From Halobacteriales archaeon QS_5_70_17 (GTDB lineage: Archaea; Halobacteriota; Halobacteria; Halobacteriales; Haloarculaceae), in assembly GCA_003021975.1 (NCBI GenBank), contig PXRR01000031.1:1-52460 (forward strand): a DNA stretch of 52,460 nt, in the 5' to 3' direction. The translations under genes and the position numbers were made by a program. Of the stretch, positions 15,910-22,347 are shown piece after piece. The first letter of the stretch is position 1. Each line of letters begins with the position of its first letter. The notes beneath the pieces are model-generated. The model worked only from the letters and a program-made list of their open reading frames with translations, had not been told where the DNA came from and ran no database searches.

Positions 15910-16586
15910 TGTCAACAGACCAAGGAAATCGCGAGCGGATGCGGGAGGGAGTGATGAGCGTCGGCGAAAGCGCTCGTATCTTCCCCGACGTGGAGGCGTG
16001 TATCGACTGCGGTGGCTGCGTCGTCGCCTGCAAGCGGACGTGGGACATCGACCCCGGCGAGCAGCGGATCAGCATCTCGACGATGCTCGAGGGCCAGGAG
16101 GCCGCCGAAGGACTCAACGCGAGCAGCGCGAAGGCCCTCAACCAGGGCGAGAGCCCGGGCGAGACGAGCATCCCGATGCAGTGCTACCACTGCGAGGAGG
16201 CCCCCTGCGTGTCGGTCTGCCCGACCGACTCGCTGATCAAGCAAGACGAGAGCGGGTTCGTCAACGTCCGCGACGACCTCTGTATCGGCTGTCAGTACTG
16301 TCTGTCGGCCTGCCCGTTCGGCGCGCCGCAGTTCCCGAACTCGGACCAGGCGACGGCCCAGATCACCGGCAACGGCGGTACGATGGACAAGTGTACGATG
16401 TGCGAGGAGCGCCAGGACGTCGGCAAGGGGCCGGCCTGCGCCGAGGAGTGTGCGACCGACGCCATCCTCGTCGGGACCTCCGGACAGATCGCGGAGGAGC
16501 TCGACCGGCGCGACAGCGGGACGTTCTTCAACGACGTGGCGATGAACATCATCTTCGGGGAGGACGAGGCCGAGGAGGTGTTCTGA
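15909..16586 (+). CDS. fdhB: formate dehydrogenase-type iron-sulfur subunit (four [4Fe-4S] motifs)
   Basis: A 225-residue ferredoxin-like subunit that would pass electrons from FdhA to the membrane cytochrome. Four cysteine groups are visible: CIDCGGCVVACKR, CYHCEEAPCVSVCPTD, CIGCQYCLSACPFG and CTMCEE...CAEECATDA, giving sixteen ligands for four cubane clusters, as in FdnH and DmsB. It has no Tat signal of its own, so it is probably exported together with FdhA. It is translationally coupled to fdhA and ends one base before the next ATG. Confidence 0.9.
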   Translation: MSTDQGNRERMREGVMSVGESARIFPDVEACIDCGGCVVACKRTWDIDPGEQRISISTMLEGQEAAEGLNASSAKALNQGESPGETSIPMQCYHCEEAPCVSVCPTDSLIKQDESGFVNVRDDLCIGCQYCLSACPFGAPQFPNSDQATAQITGNGGTMDKCTMCEERQDVGKGPACAEECATDAILVGTSGQIAEELDRRDSGTFFNDVAMNIIFGEDEAEEVF

Positions 16587-16587
16587 G

Positions 16588-17061
16588 ATGGCCAGGGAGT
16601 ACCCTGAGACGAACTCCTACAGCGGACTCGCCGTGGCGATCGCCGCCCTCGCCGGCGTCCTGGCCGCGGTGGCGAGCGCCTGGGTCGCGAACGGCTTCGC
16701 GACCAACTTCGAGGAGCTGTTCCGCGTCGCTCCCACCGTCGAGAGCGGCGGCGTCGGCAGCGACTGGGTGGCCGGCAACACGCTCACGTGGCTCGATTTC
16801 CTGGTCGCCATCACCCACGCGGTCGACGTGCTGATGGGCGTGTTCATCCTCGTGATGGTGTTCATCCACTGGGCGGCGTTCCGGCGGCTGGCCGGCCGGA
16901 TGCGCAAGCCCGGCGGGCGGCGCCGCGAGGGCGTTGCCACCGACGGCGGGACGGCCGACGACGAGAGGACCGACGACGAGACCGTCACGGACGGCGGCGT
17001 CCCCGCCGACGGGACGGCGAGCGACGCGGCCGCCGACCGGCGAGGTGATCGCGGTGACTAA
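16588..17061 (+). CDS. small membrane protein of the formate dehydrogenase operon
   Basis: 157 residues with two transmembrane helices (LAVAIAALAGVLAAVASAWVA and VDVLMGVFILVMVFIHWAAF) separated by an acidic outside-type loop, and a polar, low-complexity C-terminal tail of about 45 residues. Histidines in VAITHAVDVL and IHWAAF could be haem ligands, but this is inference. It sits between the Fe-S subunit and the cytochrome b gene and overlaps the latter, so it is probably a structural subunit of the complex found in haloarchaea. Confidence 0.7.
   Translation: MAREYPETNSYSGLAVAIAALAGVLAAVASAWVANGFATNFEELFRVAPTVESGGVGSDWVAGNTLTWLDFLVAITHAVDVLMGVFILVMVFIHWAAFRRLAGRMRKPGGRRREGVATDGGTADDERTDDETVTDGGVPADGTASDAAADRRGDRGD
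17042..17050 (+). promoter_or_regulatory. strong Shine-Dalgarno deciding the GTG start of the cytochrome b gene
   Basis: gaggtgatc matches the sequence complementary to the archaeal 16S rRNA 3' end almost completely and lies 4 bases before GTG 17054. It lies inside the end of the preceding gene, typical of an internal cistron. Confidence 0.65.
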
Positions 17062-18061
17062 TCTCGATCACGGGAAGTTCACGCGGACGACGACGCTGTT
17101 CCACAGCCTGCTCGCGCTGGACGTGTTCCTGCTGTTCTTCACGGGATACGGGATCATGTTCAACGACGAGCTGTGGTGGCTGATCGCGCTGCTGGGCGGC
17201 TACACCGGAATCAGCGCCATCCACCGGATCGCCGGCCTCGGGCTCGTGGCGCTGATCGTCTTCTGGGTAGTGCTGATGGTCGTCTCGCCGACCGGCCGGA
17301 GTAACTTCCGGACGATCGTGCCGACCGGTGACGACATCCGAGCGTTCATCCAGGACGTGAAGTTCGTGGTGGGTCGCGCCGACGAGCGCCACCCCAACGC
17401 GCGGCAGTTCGGGGGCGACAAGTCCGGCAGCGTCCCCCTGCTCTCGTACATCGGGAAGGGCGTGGTGTTCATCTTCAGCATCGAGCTGACGCTGCTGACG
17501 ATCTCCGGGCTGCTCATCTGGAGCAAGACCGGCCTGGTGGACTTCTTCGCGACGAAGACCGCGGCGATGGGCTTCGTCGTCTTCCACGGACTGCTCGGAG
17601 TCATCATGCTGATGGGGGTGATGTTCCACATCTTCGAGCACGGCTTCCACCCGGCGTTCTACCCCGTCGAAACGAAGGCGTTCATCCCCCGGAGCATGAT
17701 CCCCGAGTCCCACGGGGACGACGAGGAACCCGAGACGACGGGCATCGAGCGCCTCGAACTCGCGCCCAGCTGGAGCTGGGTCGCCAACCTGATGGGGGCG
17801 CTGACCGTCATCGGCATCGTCAGCGTGCTCGTGGCGAGCATCTTCGACGAGGGGTACCCCGTCCCGCGCGAGCTCGCCATCGGCGGCGGCCCGACGAACC
17901 TGCTGTTGACCGTCGGGGTCAACATCGGCATCTTCGTGCTGTTCGTCGGCCTGGTGCTGTCGATGTACGGGAACCTGGTCCGGATCCGCTGGGAGCGGCA
18001 GGTCGAGCGCCGCCCCGGCGACCGCACCGCGGCCGACGGCGGCCAGCCCGACGACGACTGA
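17054..18061 (+). CDS. cytochrome b subunit of formate dehydrogenase (FdnI-like)
   Basis: 335 residues from GTG 17054 (MTNLDHGKFTRTTTLFHSLL); the ORF-track start at 16934 runs antiframe through the previous gene. Six or so transmembrane helices carry the candidate haem-ligand histidines in TTTLFHSLLALDV, ISAIHRIAGLG, VVFHGLLGV and MFHIFEHGFH, the pattern of di-haem cytochrome b/FdnI membrane anchors that reduce quinone. The C-terminal half adds two helices and a charged tail. It overlaps the preceding gene by 8 bases and closes the operon; a GC-rich inverted repeat follows near 18190-18210. Confidence 0.8.
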   Translation: MTNLDHGKFTRTTTLFHSLLALDVFLLFFTGYGIMFNDELWWLIALLGGYTGISAIHRIAGLGLVALIVFWVVLMVVSPTGRSNFRTIVPTGDDIRAFIQDVKFVVGRADERHPNARQFGGDKSGSVPLLSYIGKGVVFIFSIELTLLTISGLLIWSKTGLVDFFATKTAAMGFVVFHGLLGVIMLMGVMFHIFEHGFHPAFYPVETKAFIPRSMIPESHGDDEEPETTGIERLELAPSWSWVANLMGALTVIGIVSVLVASIFDEGYPVPRELAIGGGPTNLLLTVGVNIGIFVLFVGLVLSMYGNLVRIRWERQVERRPGDRTAADGGQPDDD

Positions 18062-18207
18062 CGGGGGCCGCGGTCCCGTTGCGGAACTCGCTTTTCCGAT
18101 CGCTCGACCGCGAGCGGCGGCTCGCGGCGTGGCGGATTCACGAGACGGGTCCGGGCGCGTCTACCGGGACGCGCGACGACCGGTGAGCCGTGAACCGGCC
18201 GGGCCGG

Positions 18208-18609
18208 TCAGCCCGAGAGGAGTTCGGCGCCCTCCGTCGAGAGCTCGACGGAGACGTCCTGGCGGGTCTGTTCGCTGATCTGGTCGAGGTTCCGCGTGAG
18301 CACCTCGAGGATGTCCTCGGGCTCGGGGTAGACCAGCATGTTGCCGTCCTGGTCTTCCATCACGAGCTGGGTGTCGGTCAGCGCGACCTGGTCGTTCTGG
18401 ATGCGGGCGACGATGGCCTTCAGCGCCTCCGCGCCGCCGGGATCGCCCTCCTCGACCATGGTGATGTAGACGGCCTCGAGGCCGATGACGTCCTTGTACT
18501 CCCGCACCCGCTTCGCACACCGGACCATGTCCTGCGTGACTGCCGACTTCTGCGGGTTGCCGTGTTCCCCCTCGAAACAGTGCTTGCACGCGCGAAGTTC
18601 CAGCCGCAT
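18208..18609 (-). CDS. conserved hypothetical protein with N-terminal CxxC
   Basis: A 133-residue acidic protein beginning MRLELRACKHCFEGEHG, with one CxxC pair and a third cysteine at about position 31 (MVRCAKRV). The remainder looks like a mixed alpha/beta domain (LEAVYITMVEEGDPGG). I do not recognise it. It is convergent with the formate dehydrogenase operon, so a link is not implied by transcription. A TATA-like aaatacg stretch (18638-18646, read on the minus strand) supports the start. Confidence 0.65.
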   Translation of the reverse strand: MRLELRACKHCFEGEHGNPQKSAVTQDMVRCAKRVREYKDVIGLEAVYITMVEEGDPGGAEALKAIVARIQNDQVALTDTQLVMEDQDGNMLVYPEPEDILEVLTRNLDQISEQTRQDVSVELSTEGAELLSG

Positions 18610-18637
18610 CAGTTGTCGACGGAAGGGGACGGGCGCC

Positions 18638-18646
18638 GAAATACGT
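18638..18646 (-). promoter_or_regulatory. TATA-like box for the CxxC protein gene
   Basis: gaaatacgt on the plus strand (acgtatttc on the coding strand) is 29-37 bases upstream of the start at 18609. Confidence 0.35.
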
Positions 18647-18656
18647 TGTCATCCCC

Positions 18657-18666
18657 GGTTTTTACT
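18657..18666 (+). promoter_or_regulatory. TATA-like box for the small membrane protein at 18690
   Basis: ggtttttact lies 24-33 bases upstream of ATG 18690. Confidence 0.4.
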
Positions 18667-18689
18667 ACCGAGGAACGAGAGAACCGACT

Positions 18690-18875
18690 ATGGTATCGAC
18701 GGTACTCCAGGCCATCTACAGTGCCCTCGTGGTGATCGTCGCTGTCGGCGGGATAGCGGGAGTCATGTGGGCGACCCGGAGCAGAACCGAGCGGGACGCG
18801 AACGTCTCCAGCGCGCTGATCGTGATAGCGGTCGTAGTGTTCGTCCTGGCGCTGGTCACGAGCATGTTCCTCTGA
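18690..18875 (+). CDS. small two-TM membrane protein
   Basis: 61 residues consisting almost entirely of two helices (ALVVIVAVGGIAGVMWA and ALIVIAVVVFVLALVTSMFL) linked by RSRTERDANVSS. It has its own promoter-like box and a normal haloarchaeal codon pattern. No function can be assigned. Confidence 0.65.
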   Translation: MVSTVLQAIYSALVVIVAVGGIAGVMWATRSRTERDANVSSALIVIAVVVFVLALVTSMFL

Positions 18876-18943
18876 CGCCGCGGTCCGCGGTCCGTGCTCC
18901 GGGCCCGTCGCGGGCGTGCGCCCCCCGCGCGACCGGTCCGGAA

Positions 18944-18952
18944 GCTTATACT
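18944..18952 (+). promoter_or_regulatory. TATA-like box for the MoaD-like gene
   Basis: gcttatact lies 22-30 bases before ATG 18974 and supports that start. Confidence 0.45.
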
Positions 18953-18973
18953 GCGGGGCGCCGAGGGGAGCGT

Positions 18974-19540
18974 ATGGAGCTGGAGTTGCGGTTCTTCGCG
19001 AACTTCCGATCGGCCGTCGGCCAGAAGACCATCCCCCGAGAGTACGACGACGGAGCGACCGTCGGGGACGTGCTCGCGGGTCTCGAATCCGAGTTCGACG
19101 GGCTGGAGGGGGATCTCCTCGACGACGAGGGCGAGATCCGACCGCAACTGAGCGTTCTCAAGAGCGGGCGGGAGGTCGAACACATGGACGGCGTGGAAAC
19201 CGGTCTCGAGGACGGCGACACGCTGTCGGTGTTCCCCCCGGTCGCCGGCGGCGCGACGACCCGCAGGGGGAAGGCGTTTCGGGGCATCTCGCTGCGGCTG
19301 GCGGTCCACTACCTCGAGAACCTCGGCGGCGAGCGCGTCGACGACGGACCGCCGGCCGAGGAGGCCGACGAGGCCGTCGTCGAGGGGGGCGGCTGGCGGG
19401 CCGACCTCTCGGCCGAGAAGGTGAACGCCGCCGGATCGTTACAGCTCACCGAGGTGAGCATCGGCTTCGAGGGGGACGAGGAGACCCTCGAACCGCTGAT
19501 CGAGAAGTTCTCACAGAAGGCGATGCGCGCCGGAGGGTAG
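18974..19540 (+). CDS. MoaD/SAMP-like beta-grasp protein with C-terminal extension
   Basis: 188 residues from ATG 18974; the ORF-track start at 18485 is upstream junk. Residues 1-95 form a ubiquitin-like MoaD/ThiS domain (MELELRFFANFRSAVGQ ... LSVLKSGREVEHM ... DTLSVFPPVAGG), the family that carries sulfur on a C-terminal Gly-Gly for molybdopterin synthesis or protein modification. Here VAGG is followed by about 95 further residues (FRGISLRLAVHYLENLGGERV ... VSIGFEGDEETLEPLIEKFS), reminiscent of the extra C-terminal domain of some bacterial MoaD-related proteins. The protein itself ends MRAGG, so there are two candidate diglycines. It abuts the next gene with no gap. Confidence 0.8.
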   Translation: MELELRFFANFRSAVGQKTIPREYDDGATVGDVLAGLESEFDGLEGDLLDDEGEIRPQLSVLKSGREVEHMDGVETGLEDGDTLSVFPPVAGGATTRRGKAFRGISLRLAVHYLENLGGERVDDGPPAEEADEAVVEGGGWRADLSAEKVNAAGSLQLTEVSIGFEGDEETLEPLIEKFSQKAMRAGG

Positions 19541-19903
19541 ATGCACCCGATCGACGGCCAGGCGCTGTTGCTGGCGACTGCCAAGGCCAGCGTCGGCCCT
19601 CAGGACCTCCCGAACCTGCTCGACGCCGTCCAGGCCGACCTCTCCGACGGTCTCCCGGAGTACCGCCGGCGGTACGAACTCGTCTACGAGGGCGACGCGA
19701 CCTGCGTGTTCCTCGTCGAGGCCGACCACTGGGCCACCGTCGCGGAGCGCGTCGGCCTGGACTCCCGGGAGCGCGACGCCGTCCGCCGGGCCCACGCCGA
19801 ACACCTCCGTCGGATCGGCAGCCGCGAGGACCGCCGCGAGGAGTTCGAGACGGCCCTCGACATCCGGTCGTGCGTCGTCATCGGCGAGTCCGACGGCGAC
19901 TGA
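19541..19903 (+). CDS. hypothetical protein co-transcribed with the MoaD-like gene
   Basis: A 120-residue charged soluble protein (MHPIDGQALLLATAKASVGPQDLP) whose ATG follows the stop of the MoaD-like gene directly, indicating translational coupling. It is predominantly helical, with two cysteines (ATCVFLVEADHW and RSCVVIGE). I do not recognise it. Its position suggests a job connected with the MoaD-like protein, for example as a partner or target, which is inference only. Confidence 0.65.
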   Translation: MHPIDGQALLLATAKASVGPQDLPNLLDAVQADLSDGLPEYRRRYELVYEGDATCVFLVEADHWATVAERVGLDSRERDAVRRAHAEHLRRIGSREDRREEFETALDIRSCVVIGESDGD

Positions 19904-19947
19904 GCCTCCGGTCGCCCGCTCCTCGCGACCGATACGGGACGGACCTG

Positions 19948-20595
19948 CTACGTTACAGCCGGGTCGGCGACCACTCCCGTGAGCACGCCCAGCGCGCTCC
20001 GCCAGCGCTCGCGGGGCCGGAGCCCCGCCGCCTCGACGAGCGCCGCCGGCCGCTGGTTCCAGCGACAGCCCATCGACTCGAAGTGGCGGTCGGCAAAGCG
20101 GTCCTGGAGGGCCGCGAGCGGGCCGACCGCCGACCGCCCGTGTTCGAGCAGGCGGATCGACCCGCCGGGTCGACAGACCCGCGCCATCTCCCGGAGCGCG
20201 GCGACCGGATCGGGGAAGGTACACGTCGACAGCGCCGAGACGACGCTGTCGAAGCTATCGTCCGGAAACGGGAGGCGGGCGGCGTCGGCACGGAGAAGTG
20301 TCGCCGAGCGGCCCAGTCGGTCGGCGGTCCGACGGGCGCCCGCGAGCATCGCGGGGCTGAGGTCGACGCCGACGAGGTCGACGTCGCCGAGATACCGGAA
20401 GTTCGCGCCCGTCCCGCAGGCCACGTCCAGCACGCGCCCCGCGGCCGGGCCGAACACCCGGCGGCGGTACCGTCCCAGCAGGACGCCCTGTAACCGGTCG
20501 AACCGCTCGAACCGGGCGGCCGCGTCGTCGTAGATCGCGGCGAGTTCCTCGGGGGATTTGCCGGGCCGGTCGCCGCCCGGTCGCGATCGAGCCAT
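19948..20595 (-). CDS. class I SAM-dependent methyltransferase (Methyltransf_11/UbiE-like)
   Basis: A 215-residue methyltransferase. Motif I is VLDVACGTGANFRYLG, the acidic ribose-binding residue follows in LVGVDLSPAMLAGARR, the adenine-side motif is LLRADAARLPFPDDSFD, and REMARVCRPGGSIRLLEHG is the post-motif strand. This is the pattern of UbiE/COQ5-type or phospholipid N-methyltransferase-like enzymes; the substrate is not predictable. It is a single gene with its own TATA-like box. Confidence 0.85.
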   Translation of the reverse strand: MARSRPGGDRPGKSPEELAAIYDDAAARFERFDRLQGVLLGRYRRRVFGPAAGRVLDVACGTGANFRYLGDVDLVGVDLSPAMLAGARRTADRLGRSATLLRADAARLPFPDDSFDSVVSALSTCTFPDPVAALREMARVCRPGGSIRLLEHGRSAVGPLAALQDRFADRHFESMGCRWNQRPAALVEAAGLRPRERWRSALGVLTGVVADPAVT

Positions 20596-20617
20596 ACGCC
20601 TCGTCGGGCCCGCGGGG

Positions 20618-20628
20618 GCTTATTTCCG
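20618..20628 (-). promoter_or_regulatory. TATA-like box for the methyltransferase
   Basis: gcttatttccg on the plus strand (cggaaataagc on the coding strand), 23-33 bases upstream of the start at 20595. Confidence 0.35.
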
Positions 20629-20688
20629 CGGGCGCCCGGGCCTGCAGCGTCCGGCACGAACGCCGGAAGTACGAATATTCAAGCCGAA

Positions 20689-20698
20689 CGGTTTAGTC
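20689..20698 (+). promoter_or_regulatory. TATA-like box for the gene at 20721
   Basis: cggtttagtc lies 23-32 bases upstream of ATG 20721. Confidence 0.4.
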
Positions 20699-20720
20699 GA
20701 GAGTCCGTGAATCGGTAACG

Positions 20721-21074
20721 ATGCTCGTCTACGTGCACCAGTACCAACACGAACAGGTTCAGGACGGAAATCGGACGACCGGCGAGTCCCAGACCGAGGA
20801 CTCGGTCGACAAGGCCCCGGAGGAGTACTTCGGGGAGAACACGAGTGACCTCGACGTCGAGACCTGGGAGACGGTCGAACACGAGGGAGATCCGGTCCAG
20901 CGCCGGACGATGACCTTCGAGGCCGTCGCGGTGTCTGTTCCCCAGCAACCGGCCGAGGACGACGACCCCGACCTCCCCGGCCGGACGCTCCAGGTCCGGA
21001 CCGGCGACGGGCAGACGTTCGTCCCGCAGGCGAAGATCGTCGAGGTCGAGGACCACAACCCCGACGACATGTAG
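20721..21074 (+). CDS. acidic hypothetical protein
   Basis: 117 residues, strongly acidic, beginning MLVYVHQYQHEQVQDGNRTT and ending EVEDHNPDDM. The second half is likely beta-rich (RTMTFEAVAVSVPQQ ... GRTLQVRTGDGQTFVPQA). It has no membrane segments or cysteines. I do not recognise a family. The promoter-like box and halophilic composition support it as a real gene. Confidence 0.65.
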   Translation: MLVYVHQYQHEQVQDGNRTTGESQTEDSVDKAPEEYFGENTSDLDVETWETVEHEGDPVQRRTMTFEAVAVSVPQQPAEDDDPDLPGRTLQVRTGDGQTFVPQAKIVEVEDHNPDDM

Positions 21075-21429
21075 GCCTGATCCCCGCCTCCCGGCGGGGC
21101 CGTCGACCGCGTCGGTACGACGGCGGCGCGGTCGACTCGGGAACGCCGGACCGTCGCTGACCTCGCGCCGTGCTGCCCGTTGATCCGGTCGACGGAGGGC
21201 CCGCCGAGCACCCCAGTACCGATCAGCGGACGCCGCTCGCGGCCCCCTCAACGGCGCCCTCGGGTCCCCTTTCTCGTCCGTCCGTTCCGCGAGACGCGGC
21301 CTGCCTCTCCCTGCACCGCGTTTTCGCGCGGTGGCGCCGTCGGATTCGACGGATGACTGGGACGGAGAGGCCCGGGGACGCCGCGTCCTGCAGAGCGGGA
21401 ACCGACATCCGGACCGGCGGGGACGACGA
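21075..21429 (+). other. 355-base intergenic stretch without a convincing gene
   Basis: The ORFs here (21170..21433 plus, 21223..21408 minus) are Pro/Arg/Ser-rich with no recognisable domain. The end of the stretch carries a 26-codon ATG-led ORF from 21352 whose stop overlaps the GTG at the head of the AI-2E remnant. I read the region as non-coding or eroded sequence. Confidence 0.4.
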
Positions 21430-22250
21430 GTGACGATCAGCGCCCGCACCGCCTTCTCGGCCGGCCTGGTGCTCGCGCTCGGAGCGCTGTCGCTTGGTCC
21501 TCCTGCCCTTCCTCTCGTGCCTGCTGGCGGCCGTGCTGCTCCCGTTCGTTCTCAGCCCGATCCACCGGCACCTCGTCGACCGCCTCGATCCCCGCCTCTC
21601 GGCGGGCGCGCTCGTCGGCGGGACCGTGCTGGTCGTCCTCCGCGGTCGAGGACCTGCTCGCCCGTCGACTGGGCGTGAACGTCTCGCTGCAGTCGCGCCT
21701 CCAGTCGGTCGCGTCGGACCTCCCCGGACAGATCGCCTCGGAGGCCCCGTCGCTGCTGAGCGGGGGCGTCGAGTTCCTGCTCGGCGTGCTCCTGTTGCTG
21801 TTCGTGGAATACTACCTCCTGAAAGACGGCGCGGCGCTCGCGTCGTGGGTACTCTCGACGATCCCTCTGCCCGAATCGGGGGCCCGGGAACTGTTCTCGG
21901 CCGCCGAGGAGATGACGTGGGCGGTGCTGAAAGGACACGTCCTCGTCGCGGCCGTCCAGGGAGTCGTCGCGGGTGTCGGCCTGTTCGTCGCCGGGGTCCC
22001 GAACGCCGCGCTCTGGACGGCGGTGATGGCCGTCCTCGCCCTGGTACCGGTCGTCGGCGTGGCGCCCGTACTCGGCGGGGCGGTGCTCTCTCTCGCCGTC
22101 CAGGGGCGGGTCCTCGCGGCGGCGCTCCTGCTGGCCTACGGTGCGACGGTCGTCGCGGTCACGACCGATGGGTTGTTCTTCGGGCCGGTGATCCTCGGCC
22201 TGCTGAAGGTGACCGTCGAGGTCTTCGAGGACCGCTACGACGTGGCGTGA
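21430..22250 (+). pseudogene. broken AI-2E family (PF01594-type) exporter
   Basis: Pieces of one multi-TM permease lie in three successive frames. TISARTAFSAGLVLALGALS (from GTG 21430) is in the first frame, VLLPFLSCLLAAVLLPFVL and SAGALVGGTVLVVL (about 21495-21645) in the second, and VEDLLARRLG ... LPGQI plus FLLGVLLLLFVEYYLLKDG to the end in the third. The family normally has about 330 residues. A middle segment before VEDLL is missing, and near the C-terminus VVAVTTD joins directly to GLFFGPVILGLLKV, omitting the conserved N-x-x-R-P segment. Two frame changes and two deletions make this a pseudogene. The ORF-track entries 21494 and 21675 are its fragments. Confidence 0.75.
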
Positions 22251-22347
22251 GCAGGGTTGGCCGCCCGGACGACCGCGACGCCGGCCGGTGCTCGGGGTCG
22301 TCGCGCGCGAAAAAACAGGAATAGAGACGGATGACCGTGGGGGCTGC

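Noticed and set aside
18062-18207. possible tRNA or small RNA after the formate dehydrogenase operon
   Set aside because: No T-loop consensus or cloverleaf pairing could be drawn.
18190-18210. GC-rich inverted repeat (accggccgggccggt) as a terminator
   Set aside because: No T run follows, so termination cannot be claimed; at most a chance palindrome.
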